Below are positions 1-8,227 of a stretch of 64,000 nucleotides of DNA, piece after piece. Each line of letters opens with the position of its first letter. The first letter of the stretch is position 1. The position numbers and the translations under genes are program-made. Source of the DNA: Bradyrhizobium sp. AZCC 1610 (GTDB taxonomy: Bacteria > Pseudomonadota > Alphaproteobacteria > Rhizobiales > Xanthobacteraceae); the NCBI RefSeq assembly GCF_036924515.1, contig NZ_JAZHRR010000001.1, forward strand, positions 4,807,001-4,871,000, written 5' to 3'. The notes under the pieces were generated by a model that did no database searches, was not told the origin of the DNA, and saw nothing but the letters and a program-made list of their open reading frames with translations.

Positions 1-188
1 GGCCAGAACACTGCCACGCCATCAGGTTTTGTCAGCAAGGAAAGGCTAAACCGTGCCGCCAGGAAATATACGATGCCAACCCCAATCGCGACCGCCACCG
101 CGCTGGGCAATTGCCCCGTCGGATCAGCGACGGTGAACCGCCGTACCTTCTGTTCCGGTACTCTATGAAGGACGGGGTTTCGCGTCAT
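1..188 (-). CDS. MASE1-domain membrane sensor protein, N-terminal part (cut by window edge)
   Basis: Reading leftward from ATG at 188, 62 codons are open to the edge. A short basic N-terminus is followed by a hydrophobic segment and then SLLTKPDGVAVFWP, the hallmark start of a MASE1 integral-membrane sensory domain. A GAAGGGA ribosome site lies just upstream of the ATG. MASE1 proteins usually carry a histidine kinase or GGDEF/EAL output at the C-terminus, which lies outside this window, so the output is unknown. The domain call rests on a short stretch but the motif is characteristic. Confidence 0.72.
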   Translation of the reverse strand, partial: MTRNPVLHRVPEQKVRRFTVADPTGQLPSAVAVAIGVGIVYFLAARFSLSLLTKPDGVAVFW

Positions 189-623
189 TCGCTTCCCTTC
201 AATCGCCACACGGCAGATATTGACGCCGTCGCGAAGGCATCGGTGTAGTAGAAGATGAAGTCGCCAAACGTAGATGTCGGAATCCCGGCAGGATTGTTCT
301 GTCTGACCATGCCGCGGTGGATCGGTCGCATAGCGCGTGATGATGATACGCTGGGAAACTCCAGCCGCGCGTTGGCCAATCAGACCCCAAACTCCGGAGT
401 CGAGCCACGGGCGATCAAAGCATATAAACGAGGTGATTTGCTAGAGGCTTCGGCGCGGGTCCGATGTTTACCTTTGGCCCAAAAGTGCCCCCTCTCGCCC
501 TCTGCTCGATGTCCGCTCTATCCCGGGTGAACAGCCATGGTTCGTATGGAGGATGACGTCAGACGCGGCCGAGCAGGATGGCGGCGCCGGCAAGGGCGAA
601 CAGCGTCAGCGTGTGGCCGAGCC
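189..623. other. Intergenic region, no supported gene
   Basis: Short open frames exist on both strands but none has a convincing start, family resemblance or codon pattern. It contains the upstream region of the MASE1 gene. At 560-620 a leftward frame adjoining the next gene reads a hydrophobic tail; see the finding on that gene. Confidence 0.5.
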
Positions 624-947
624 TCAGGTCAGCCCGTGCTTGACGATATCGGCCACATGGCTGCGGTGCGCGGCGATGCTGGATACATTGAGCTGTTGCA
701 GAGTGCCGTGTGCCGGATTCTGTGAAACGCTCGAACTCAATATTTCGCCGGCGATACTGACGGAAAACATGCAGCTCCCGCCGGAAGCGATCTCGATATA
801 GCCTATCGAGTTAAAGCCCCAGCCTGCTGGCGGTGACCCCGACACCACGCACTGGGGAGCGTTCTGCGCAAGTGCGGGCGCCGCTGCAACCAACATTCCC
901 AGTGCGGCCACAATCGGTACCGAACACGCTCGTATCATGTGTGTCAT
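624..947 (-). CDS. Small secreted protein, C-terminus probably altered by rearrangement
   Basis: 107 residues. Clear Sec signal peptide (residues 1-27, cleavage after APALAQ) and GGAG 7 nt before the ATG. The mature part has two Cys (QCVVSG and GGSCMFSV), likely a disulphide, and reads PAHGTLQQLNVS, typical of repeat-type Bradyrhizobium secreted proteins in which a longer domain normally follows. Here the sequence instead continues into SSIAAHRSHVADIVKHGLT and stops. A neighbouring frame carries on as a hydrophobic tail (LGHTLTLFALAGAAILL), so the 3' end looks like a junction with a fragment of a membrane protein. Function unknown; possibly a pseudogene. Confidence 0.5.
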   Translation of the reverse strand: MTHMIRACSVPIVAALGMLVAAAPALAQNAPQCVVSGSPPAGWGFNSIGYIEIASGGSCMFSVSIAGEILSSSVSQNPAHGTLQQLNVSSIAAHRSHVADIVKHGLT

Positions 948-1530
948 TTGGGCGCTCCATTTGATGCCTAGGTTGTCTGCTCCTTCGCGTTGTCGTTCGG
1001 ATGCGGCCGACGACGCCTTGGGCTCAGCGCAGCGGGGGATCGGGTACGTGCGAGGCTTGATCGAAGCGACGACCTGACATTACTTTCGAGTTCAACAAGG
1101 CCCACACCCCGCGCCCACACGGTCAGATCTTATCGGCAGCTGCCCAACCAGCCTAACTAGAACGTCGTACGATGGGCATTGCTCTTTGGGGCAATACCCC
1201 GCTTATCAAGGTGTGGCGAAATCTGCCCCTTGAACTTGCGACCAGTCGGCACGCCATGCGAAGCGCTAAAGTCCCTGATGTTCATTCGGCCAGAAGTCGG
1301 CATCGATGACGCTCTGGCCGACCGGACCTTCGGACGTTAGAGCGCAATTATCCGCTCCCTGCCGAAATCGCATGGCATCGCATAGGGTTCCGCTTTAATT
1401 TTTCTGAAGTCGGTCAAGGTCTCAGTCTTTTGGCGTGCTGAGATTCCGCGTGGATTGGCTCAAACTACGGAACGTCGATCGTCGATCTCAAGCTCCTCCC
1501 TGCAGGAGCCTGTAAGAAAGGTTACGACCC
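948..1530. other. Intergenic region, 583 bp, nothing recognised
   Basis: No open frame with coding character. It holds the promoters of the leftward secreted-protein gene and the rightward Bax-inhibitor-like gene. An AAAGG ribosome site lies about 10 nt before the ATG at 1531. No obvious hairpin terminator or repeat. Confidence 0.5.
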
Positions 1531-2244
1531 ATGTCGAACTACGATCGAGATGCATCTGCGCCCGCCTTCTCCGCAAACCGCGTCACGGCGATAGACGTCG
1601 GCCTTCGCGCATTCATGCTGCGCGTATATAATTACATGGCCGCCGGCGTTGGCTTGACCGGCGTTGCCGCGTTTTTGACCTACCAGTTCACCGGCGATGA
1701 ATTGCTTCAAAGTCAGCTGATGTGGGTGCTCATGCTGGCGCCACTGGGACTAGTGTTCTTTATCAGCGCCCGAATCAACACGTTGTCGGTGGAAGCTGCG
1801 CGAGGATTGTTTTTCCTCTATGCGGCCCTTGTCGGGGTTTCATTGTCGACCATCGTCCACATCTACACGGAGTCCTCGATCACGCGGGTGTTCTTTATCT
1901 CGGCGGCGGCCTTCGGCGCGCTCAGCATCTTTGGTTACACTACCCAGCGCGACTTGTCGGGATTCGGAACTTTCCTGTTCATGGGCCTGATCGGCATCAT
2001 TATCGCAAGCCTGGTCAATCTGTTTCTGAGATCGAGCGGGCTCGATTGGATGATTTCCATTATCGGCGTCGGCGTCTTTGCGGGCCTGACTGCCTACGAC
2101 ACCCAGCGGATCAAGGGGATGTACGACCGCGGCGATGACACGATTTCGGCAGGCCGCAAGGCCGTGATGGGCGCGCTGTCGCTCTACCTCAACTTCATCA
2201 ACCTGTTCATGATGATGCTGCGCCTGATGGGCGGCCGACGCTAG
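1531..2244 (+). CDS. Bax inhibitor-1/YccA family membrane protein
   Basis: 237 residues, the usual size for bacterial BI-1 (TMBIM) proteins. Seven hydrophobic segments start at about residue 28 (RAFMLRVYNYMAAGVGLTG), with the family-typical GLTAYDTQRIK near residue 190 and a C-terminal LSLYLNFINLFMMMLRLMGG. Family members are inner-membrane proteins; some form pH-sensitive calcium leak channels, and YccA in E. coli modulates FtsH. The role here is inferred only by family. It stands alone, with an AAAGG ribosome site upstream of the ATG. Confidence 0.93.
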   Translation: MSNYDRDASAPAFSANRVTAIDVGLRAFMLRVYNYMAAGVGLTGVAAFLTYQFTGDELLQSQLMWVLMLAPLGLVFFISARINTLSVEAARGLFFLYAALVGVSLSTIVHIYTESSITRVFFISAAAFGALSIFGYTTQRDLSGFGTFLFMGLIGIIIASLVNLFLRSSGLDWMISIIGVGVFAGLTAYDTQRIKGMYDRGDDTISAGRKAVMGALSLYLNFINLFMMMLRLMGGRR

Positions 2245-2461
2245 AGTACGAGTGATTCTTGCACGCGAGCCGCTCGCAGAGCGTTGCAGCGGCTGAAATC
2301 GCCAACATGCGGCATTTGCGAGTTTCGAGTTTTCTCGCGCACGTGGGAACAGTATCCTGCTTTTTGGGCAGGGGCTTCGCAACGAGCACGTTCATTCAGA
2401 CTGTACGAAAGAGCGGCGGCCACTTGCTTCCGCTCTTCCGATGTCCACCGTATTGCAGCCA

Positions 2462-2794
2462 TTATGGCGTCGGTACGCAGCGGTTGTAGGGGGCATAATA
2501 ATAGTAGCCGTATGGACAACCTACCGGGGCGGGAGCGCCGTAATAAGCACCCGCGGCAGCAGCCCCGACCGCGGCAGCACCGACCGCAGCAGCACCGACG
2601 CCGACCGCCACTCCCGGGCGTACACCACGGTAGATGCCGCCACGGTAGATGCCACCACGGTAAACGCCGCCACGGTAAACCCCACCGCGAGAGACACCAG
2701 CGCGATATGCGGAGGCGTCAGTTGAAATGGTACCGACAAATCCGATGCCGATAATGACGGATGCAGCGAGCGAAATGATGGTTCGACGTGACAT
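2462..2794 (-). CDS. Small secreted protein with RGG(V/I)Y repeats
   Basis: 110 residues from ATG 2794, chosen over an upstream in-frame start because GAGGAG precedes it by about 6 nt. Signal peptide ends near TDASAYR. Four copies of a five-residue unit (RGGVY/RGGIY) follow, encoded by four near-identical 15-bp repeats (about 2638-2697). Then comes an alanine/glycine/valine-rich hydrophobic stretch, and a C-terminal CPYGYYYYAPYNRCVP with two Cys. This architecture is common in small Bradyrhizobium envelope proteins of unknown function. Confidence 0.7.
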   Translation of the reverse strand: MSRRTIISLAASVIIGIGFVGTISTDASAYRAGVSRGGVYRGGVYRGGIYRGGIYRGVRPGVAVGVGAAAVGAAAVGAAAAGAYYGAPAPVGCPYGYYYYAPYNRCVPTP

Positions 2795-3101
2795 GTTGGG
2801 TCTCCTCTCGGGCCTGACCAACGACACTCTGGGCTGCTAAACCTCGTCCCGCGGATATGGCGTTTAATGCGTTGCGAACGGACCAGACTCTCGCTCCTCA
2901 TCGACTTTCCGTAAATGCCGATCCGCTCAAGTGCCGAACAGTGGAGCAAGGACTGCCAAGTGACTATGCAGTTTCGGCACCCGGCTTTTCGGAATTGCTT
3001 GAGCGGCCGAGCCGGCGAGGCATACGCCATACCGTCCATGAAAGGAGACAATTCGTTCGACTTTGCGGCTCGCTCCCTTAAGACAACTCACTCGAATGAC
3101 T
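2795..3101. other. Intergenic region, nothing recognised
   Basis: About 300 bp upstream of the leftward RGGVY-repeat gene. Open frames here are short and not coding-like. No hairpin or repeat found by eye. Confidence 0.4.
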
Positions 3102-3386
3102 TCATCGCGAAATGAAATCTCGGAACGCAGCTGCTCCCTCTTCGATGTCGCAGCAGCTGCAACTATCGACCGGCGATTGTGCGTCGTGATCGAACAATTC
3201 TATCGAAAAAAGCAGGGGCGTGTCAGATTCGTCTTGCGAGATTTCAAGCATGCGAACCTCGTAACTTCCGAGTCGCGCGAGTGAAACTATTTTCGCGGCG
3301 CCTTCCGGAATGCACAAGAGCTTGATATAGGCCCGTGTAATCCGCAATTTGCTAAACTCGATCTCAGATGCGTTGCACACGATCAT
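3102..3386 (-). CDS. Hypothetical protein, 94 aa
   Basis: The frame has coding character: a mixed alpha/beta protein with a compact acidic C-terminal half (LEISQDESD, FSIELFDHDAQ, SCSCCDIEEGAAAFRDF). Proteins of this type with the ELFDHD and DIEEA..AFEDF pattern are frequent hypothetical genes in Bradyrhizobium, as I recall. No signal peptide or membrane segment; function unknown. No strong ribosome site, so the start is uncertain. Confidence 0.55.
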   Translation of the reverse strand: MIVCNASEIEFSKLRITRAYIKLLCIPEGAAKIVSLARLGSYEVRMLEISQDESDTPLLFSIELFDHDAQSPVDSCSCCDIEEGAAAFRDFISR

Positions 3387-3510
3387 TCTCGGAGCGCTGA
3401 ATATTGACGACTTCCATCATCGCTGCTTGTGGCACAACGACCTGCCTTCAAGAGGTGGCGTGCCGCGCGGGAGATGATATTAAGCTGGCCGACAGGGCCT
3501 GTGCCCCGAT

Positions 3511-3726
3511 CTAGGAGCCAGGTTTCGGACCACCGTCATCCGAATACTCGACGAATTTTTTGTATTCCCAGCGTCCTCCACGGTTGCGCCGCCATACCAT
3601 TCCCCAAACCAGCCGACCGGCAATCGATCGCCTCGGCATGATGACCCACCAGAGATGCCAAGCATCAGACCACCCCTGTCGCACATCTGAACGGGCGGCA
3701 GAATCAGTTTCGTTGCTGTTAGCCAT
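3511..3726 (-). CDS. Small hypothetical protein, 71 aa
   Basis: Start taken at ATG 3726 (MANSNETD). Upstream in-frame residues look like non-coding sequence. The core WHLWWVIMPRRSIAGRLVWGMVWRR is Trp/Arg-rich and followed by WEYKKFVEYSD, resembling a family of small conserved rhizobial proteins of unknown function. It lies 95 bp beyond the end of the leftward degP-like gene, in the same direction, so it could be co-transcribed. No motif assigns a role. Confidence 0.5.
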   Translation of the reverse strand: MANSNETDSAARSDVRQGWSDAWHLWWVIMPRRSIAGRLVWGMVWRRNRGGRWEYKKFVEYSDDGGPKPGS

Positions 3727-3821
3727 CAGTGATCCGCGATATCCGAAAGACGCTGAACTGGGCGCCGCGGCAACGGGATGGCTGGCAGCGACAAAAATGC
3801 CGCTGCCAGCCATTGAGTTGC

Positions 3822-5381
3822 TTAGCCGTTTGCGAGCGGCAGAGCGACGTAACGGGATGCGTCGCCGGAGCGAAGGCGCATCAGCACGCTGCCCTTCTTG
3901 TCGGTGCGTGCGGTTTCAAGCGCTTCACCGACGTCACCGGGTTTCGTAACGTTCTTTCCGGCAACCTCCAGAATCACGTCGCCCTTCTTGAGCCCGCGAT
4001 CGGCAGCTACGCTCTTCGGGTCTACCTTCGTGATAACGACGCCTTTCTTGCTTGCGCTGTCTGCCTTGCCCACTGGGGCAAGGGTGAGGCCCAGATGCGG
4101 AACGTCGGTACCACGGGTCGACCCTTTGCCATCGGCTTCACTGTCGGCCTTGGCTTGCTGAGCGTTTGGCAGTTGACCAAGGGTCAGACTGACGACTTTG
4201 CTCTTGCCCTTGTGCAGAACGTCCAGCTTGACGGTGCTGCCAGGTGCGAAGCCCCCAATGATGCGGGCAAGTTCACGGGCATCCTTGACCGACTGACCAT
4301 TTGCCGCAGTGATGACGTCGCCTGCCTCGATGCCGGCCTTTGCTGCAGGCCCGTCTTTCTGGGGGTCGGCCACCAGCGCACCTTGCGCTTGTTTCAAACC
4401 CATGCCGTCGGCGATATCCTGGGTTACCGGCTGAATCTGAACACCGATCCAACCGCGGCTGACGCTTCCATTGTCCTTCAGCTGAGCGATCACGTTCTTT
4501 ACAGTCGCTGCCGGGATCGAAAATGCGATGCCGACGCTACCGCCGGATGGCGAATAGATCGCGGTGTTTACGCCGACGACCTCGCCCCGCATATTGAAGG
4601 CTGGGCCACCCGAATTGCCCTTGTTAACGGGCGCGTCGATCTGAATGAAATCGTCGTAAGGACCACTTCCGATGTCACGGCCGCTGGCTGAAACGATACC
4701 GGCGGTTACGGTGCCACCCAAGCCAAACGGGTTGCCGACTGCAAGTACCCAATCACCAATTCTGGCCTTGTCAGCAGAAAGCTTCGCAAACGAAAAGTCT
4801 GAACCGCCTTCGACCTTGATCAAGGCAAGGTCTGTCCGGGGATCTGTCCCGACCACTTTCGCGGTGTAGGTCTTTCCGGCGTCAGTCGTTACTTCGACTT
4901 TGTCTGCTCCCTCGACGACGTGGTTGTTGGTAACCGCGAATCCATCGGATGAAATGAAGAATCCGGAACCTTGCCCCATCGTGCCACGCCGACCGTTACG
5001 CCCGGGATTTTGAAATTCGCCATTCGGGCCGCCGAACTGACGAAAGAAGCGCTCCATGGGCGAGCTCGGCTCGTCGGCGTCGTCCTTGTTGCTCGCGTCA
5101 GCGGCCTTGTCCTTCATTGTGACCTTGACCGAGATCACAGACGGCTTCACGCGCTCCACCACCTCGGCAAATCCAAAGGACTGGGCGGCGCTTGACGCAG
5201 CATTACCGACCTGGGCGTGAGCTGCGCCGCCGAAGATATCAAAGCGATCGGACGAAGAGCTGACCCCATACACCGCGAGCCCGGTTACCACCGATGCCAT
5301 CAACACGACTTTTCGTGCCGAGAACAGGGAGCGCGTCTGCTCCCGATGAGAGGAGGAAGCAGAATTGCGTTGGTCCGTCAT
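3822..5381 (-). CDS. degP: DegP/HtrA-family periplasmic serine endopeptidase
   Basis: 519 residues, standard for Do-type proteases. An N-terminal hydrophobic segment (about 25-40) acts as signal/anchor and an AHAQ site lies near residue 57. The trypsin-like domain shows the full triad: His154 in TNNHVVEG, Asp184 in DPRTDLALI, Ser257 in NKGNSGGP. Two PDZ domains follow, about 290-390 (GWIGVQIQPV) and 425-515 (HLGLTLAPV). DegP degrades or refolds misfolded envelope proteins. GGAG lies about 8 nt before the start. Monocistronic apart from a possible downstream small gene. Gene symbol given by family, since degP, degQ and mucD paralogues are hard to separate. Confidence 0.95.
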   Translation of the reverse strand: MTDQRNSASSSHREQTRSLFSARKVVLMASVVTGLAVYGVSSSSDRFDIFGGAAHAQVGNAASSAAQSFGFAEVVERVKPSVISVKVTMKDKAADASNKDDADEPSSPMERFFRQFGGPNGEFQNPGRNGRRGTMGQGSGFFISSDGFAVTNNHVVEGADKVEVTTDAGKTYTAKVVGTDPRTDLALIKVEGGSDFSFAKLSADKARIGDWVLAVGNPFGLGGTVTAGIVSASGRDIGSGPYDDFIQIDAPVNKGNSGGPAFNMRGEVVGVNTAIYSPSGGSVGIAFSIPAATVKNVIAQLKDNGSVSRGWIGVQIQPVTQDIADGMGLKQAQGALVADPQKDGPAAKAGIEAGDVITAANGQSVKDARELARIIGGFAPGSTVKLDVLHKGKSKVVSLTLGQLPNAQQAKADSEADGKGSTRGTDVPHLGLTLAPVGKADSASKKGVVITKVDPKSVAADRGLKKGDVILEVAGKNVTKPGDVGEALETARTDKKGSVLMRLRSGDASRYVALPLANG

Positions 5382-5806
5382 AAGAGAGCTCCAGGTTGAG
5401 GATTCAGCGCGCAGTTGCGCGCGCCAATGCCGCTGCCGATACGGGCTCTCGCATTACACGATGCTGGCTAGAGAATTAATGTTTCGAAATGAATCGAGAA
5501 ACTGAAGGTCATCGTGGCTCAGAAATGAAACCACGGCCGCTATCAAGAATTGCCTTCTGGTGAAGCCGCAAATCATCAATGCGTCTTTGATTCTATTGGC
5601 TCAGAGTTGCAGATCGGCTCGCGCCTGAAGCCCCCGACACCCGCGGTAAAGGGCGCATTGTCAGCCAACACCAGTTGACGGAGCGCGACACGTTGTCGCG
5701 ATAACACTCCTAACAGATCCGCCGCACGCCAAATGGTACTCGCTTCAAATTCATTTGGCTTCCCGTCAGCGTAAACTATCTCCCACGACCCGTGATCTCT
5801 CGCAAT
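5382..5806. other. Intergenic region, promoter side of degP
   Basis: 425 bp between the degP start and the end of the AraC-type gene. No gene seen. It must carry the degP promoter, but I cannot confidently assign a sigma factor. Confidence 0.4.
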
Positions 5807-6280
5807 CTAGAAAGACGACATTTCGCTAAAATCAGACCCAGCGGTCCCCACGCGATCGTGCGAGGCGCTGCGGCGGCACCGGTCGGTTGCGGAACGCCGA
5901 CCAAGCGTTTCCGAAGGACTTTCACCAAATATTTTCCGGTACTCAACGGAAAAGCGCCCAAGCTCAACGAAGCCAAATGAGGTCGCGATTTCGGTGACGG
6001 TCACAAAACGACCACGGGCCAACAGCAACGCCCGCCTTGCTCCCGATAACCTCAACATCCGCAGGCGTCGACAGGGCGGCAGGCCCCGAATCTTCTGAAA
6101 AGCTTTGCGCAGGGTTCGCTCGCTGACGGCCAGCGCTCGACAGAGTGTTGGAATATCGAGCGGAGTTTGAAGGTTGGCCAAGGCAAATCTCTCAGCCTGC
6201 TCGACCAGTTCGTGGTTTGGCTTGCCCGCCCGCTTGCCAAGCGTGAGGACCACGGATGGAGTGCCGTTACAATTGAACAT
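5807..6280 (-). CDS. Short AraC-family regulator (DNA-binding domain only)
   Basis: About 157 residues from the ATG at 6280. A double helix-turn-helix of AraC type occupies about residues 25-125: IPTLCRALAVSERTLRKAFQK is the first helix pair and VTVTEIATSFGFVELGRFSVEYRKIFGESPSE the second with the signature end. Full AraC regulators have about 300 residues with a ligand-binding N-terminal half, absent here. It is therefore either a stand-alone Ada/SoxS-like form or a 5'-truncated remnant. The last 30 residues after SETLGRR look like read-through. No nearby target is evident. Confidence 0.6.
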   Translation of the reverse strand: MFNCNGTPSVVLTLGKRAGKPNHELVEQAERFALANLQTPLDIPTLCRALAVSERTLRKAFQKIRGLPPCRRLRMLRLSGARRALLLARGRFVTVTEIATSFGFVELGRFSVEYRKIFGESPSETLGRRSATDRCRRSASHDRVGTAGSDFSEMSSF

Positions 6281-6316
6281 TTGCAGCAACCCAATTGCGA
6301 ACGCGCCATTAACGGC

Positions 6317-6660
6317 TCACAACGGAAACACTGCATCGACAAATGTCAGATTGATATTGCCCTTTAGGGCAACTGGTCGAGCTGCCGATCTCCACGATAC
6401 CGCTTCGCTCGGTACGGTGTCGAGCTGCTTGCCGGCGACCACATAGAACAAAACCCTGAGCGTGGCGACGCTCGGTTTCGTCTCAGTGTATGCACCTTTG
6501 CTATCAGGCTTGAGAGCTAACTCCATTTCGCCGCTGTCGAGCATCTTGAATACGATCTTTGCCTGGTACTCGGCGGATTAACGATTGCACCGATTCTAGA
6601 TCGAGACTTCCGGCGGGAGTCTCGATCGGCTGAACGCCCAATGTTGAGCACGAGTCTGTT
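6317..6660 (-). pseudogene. Possible frameshifted unknown gene
   Basis: A leftward frame from about 6562 to 6317 reads KIVFKMLDSGEMELALKPD and continues with a mixed, protein-like composition for about 80 codons. A second frame upstream (to about 6660) reads LGVQPIETPAGSLDLESVQS. The two would join through one frameshift near 6570-6580. I do not recognise the family. The remainder of 6290-6861 shows nothing else except the ribosome site of the next gene. Confidence 0.2.
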
Positions 6661-6861
6661 CAATCGCGGGACGAGCAATGCCGTCTCGCTAGGGGCCCTC
6701 CCCCCAGCAAGATCTTGAGTGAGGCCCCGAGCACTTCTGATTCCGCGTGGCTGTGCAGGCCAACGCAGAAAGCGAGTGGGGCTTCGTTGACCAAAGGAAC
6801 GCGGAATAACGGACCAGCGATCACGTTATTCCCGCGTGGCCACGCTTATGAGGAGCCCCCG

Positions 6862-7671
6862 ATGCTATTCCGTTCCAAACGCCGTACGCCGGAACCCGAC
6901 ACCGGATCCTACCCACAGACAGAGTCCGAGCTGCGGGTTAACAAAGACAGCTCGATCAAATTTCTGTGCCAGCCGGACGACTCCGGCGTTATTGCCGAGC
7001 CTGCGCCGGCCAAGGCGGCGCTGCCGGACTGGTTTCGACGCATTCCGCCTGTCGACCAATCGGTGCTTTCGGCCACTAACAACGGCCTGACCATCAAGCG
7101 ATGCATGCCTTTTCTCGATGCAATGACGCTTGGCTTTGTCCTGCCGATCGCTGCGACAGTGCGTCTGCAAATCAGCGAGCAAGGCCGCAAGGTTGATGCC
7201 GGCTGGGAGTTCGACCGGGTGATGGTGAGCAATCACGGCAGCTACCAGATCGCCGGACACCCGCTCGCAGACAGACCGCCCATGAAATTTCACAACTACT
7301 GGACGATCAAGACGCCGCCAGGCTGGAGCTGCCTGTTCGTCGCACCACTCAACCGGCATAACCTTCCCGTCGAGATCCTGGCCGGCGTTGTCGATACCGA
7401 CACCTATGCGTCGCTGATCAACTTTCCCTTCATCGCGACCGGGTCCGATGGGGTCCACGTCATCGAGAAGGGTACGCCGCTGGTGCAGGTCATTCCATTC
7501 AAGCGTGGTGAGGCGGACCTCGAACTACGCAAGGAAGGTGCCTCGCGCGAGCGCCTCGTGCCCGTCGTTGCGGCGGAGACCGCCGTTGAGCAGCGCGAGC
7601 GCCAGCAGATTCTGCGGAACACCCAGGCCTCCGAGGGATGGTATCGAAAGTTTGCACGTGCGAGGCGATGA
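6862..7671 (+). CDS. Conserved hypothetical protein (possibly DUF6065 type), 269 aa
   Basis: The start is placed at ATG 6862, which has GAGGAG about 7 nt upstream; the longer in-frame extension lacks a ribosome site and coding look. The protein is soluble. A conserved-looking core runs KFHNYWTIKTPPGWSCLFVAPLN near the middle, followed by ILAGVVDTDTYASLINFPF and IEKGTPLVQVIPFKR, a beta-rich pattern seen in small proteins of phage- and glycan-related contexts. The C-terminus is a charged helix. Function unknown; the family name is from memory. Confidence 0.7.
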   Translation: MLFRSKRRTPEPDTGSYPQTESELRVNKDSSIKFLCQPDDSGVIAEPAPAKAALPDWFRRIPPVDQSVLSATNNGLTIKRCMPFLDAMTLGFVLPIAATVRLQISEQGRKVDAGWEFDRVMVSNHGSYQIAGHPLADRPPMKFHNYWTIKTPPGWSCLFVAPLNRHNLPVEILAGVVDTDTYASLINFPFIATGSDGVHVIEKGTPLVQVIPFKRGEADLELRKEGASRERLVPVVAAETAVEQRERQQILRNTQASEGWYRKFARARR

Positions 7672-7802
7672 GGCGATGGCGACACTGACGAGGCGCCGGA
7701 ACTTCGGCGGCATTCGGAATAAGCTCTCGTCGCGCTTCGTTTCATTCTGGGGTCGAGAATAAATCGGCCCCGTATCGCAACCAAGGAAAAGAGGATCTTG
7801 CC

Positions 7803-8078
7803 ATGAAACGAGAAGCTATCTTCACCGCCAGTGCGATCGTCCTGGCGCTCGGGACGACCGGCGCGCAGGCTGCCGTCGGCGTACCGTTCGACACCGCGGT
7901 CAAAGCCGTGAAGGCCGAGCGGGGCCAGATCATTCTGGCCGGCAACAGTTCGTCGAACTCGAGCTCCAACAGCTCGTCGAACACCAGCTCCAACAGCTCG
8001 TCGAACTCCAGCTCCAACAGCTCTTCGAACTCCAACTCGAACAGCTCGTCGAACTCAAGCTCCAACAGCTCGCGCTAA
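7803..8078 (+). CDS. Small secreted poly-Ser/Asn repeat protein
   Basis: 91 residues. Signal peptide ends at about residue 23 (TTGAQAAVG). A 25-residue charged mature part (FDTAVKAVKAERGQIILAG) is followed by a tail made only of S, N and one T up to the final Arg, in SSSN units. The tail is encoded by a roughly 24-bp tandem repeat. Ribosome site AAGGAAAAGAGGA upstream, and a strong hairpin terminator 40 nt after the stop, so this is a real single-gene unit. Low-complexity Ser/Asn tails act as flexible spacers or surface filaments; the role here is unknown. Confidence 0.75.
   Translation: MKREAIFTASAIVLALGTTGAQAAVGVPFDTAVKAVKAERGQIILAGNSSSNSSSNSSSNTSSNSSSNSSSNSSSNSNSNSSSNSSSNSSR
7944..8075 (+). 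repeat. 24-bp tandem repeat coding SSSN units
   Basis: Five to six imperfect copies of a unit built on AGCTCCAACAGCTCGTCGAA. Substitutions are mostly synonymous (AGC/TCG/TCC alternation), with occasional Ser to Thr or Ser to Asn. The in-frame period would let copy number vary by slippage without breaking the reading frame. Confidence 0.75.
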
Positions 8079-8118
8079 GCGGGTCTTGGCCAGGTTCGGC
8101 CAGTCGACGCCAACAACG

Positions 8119-8146
8119 GAAAGGGCCCGGGCTTCCGGGCCCTTTC
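8119..8146 (+). terminator. Rho-independent-like terminator
   Basis: Twelve-base-pair GC-rich stem: arm AAGGGCCCGG (8121-8130), loop GCTT, arm CCGGGCCCTT, extended by outer pairs, followed by TTTCTGCG. It lies 40 nt after the poly-Ser/Asn gene and 80 nt before the stop of the convergent permease gene, so it may serve both directions. Confidence 0.8.
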
Positions 8147-8227
8147 TGCGTGTCTTATTGCGTGCAGGCAGCCATCAACCGGCAACATGACGAGCCGCCC
8201 CTGGCCCCTCGGCGCGGCAACGTCCGA

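Noticed and set aside
185..379. 64-codon minus frame upstream of the MASE1 gene
   Set aside because: It ends on the MASE1 start (overlapping ATGA) but its residues show no family resemblance and there is no ribosome site; it could be a small upstream ORF, not enough to call.
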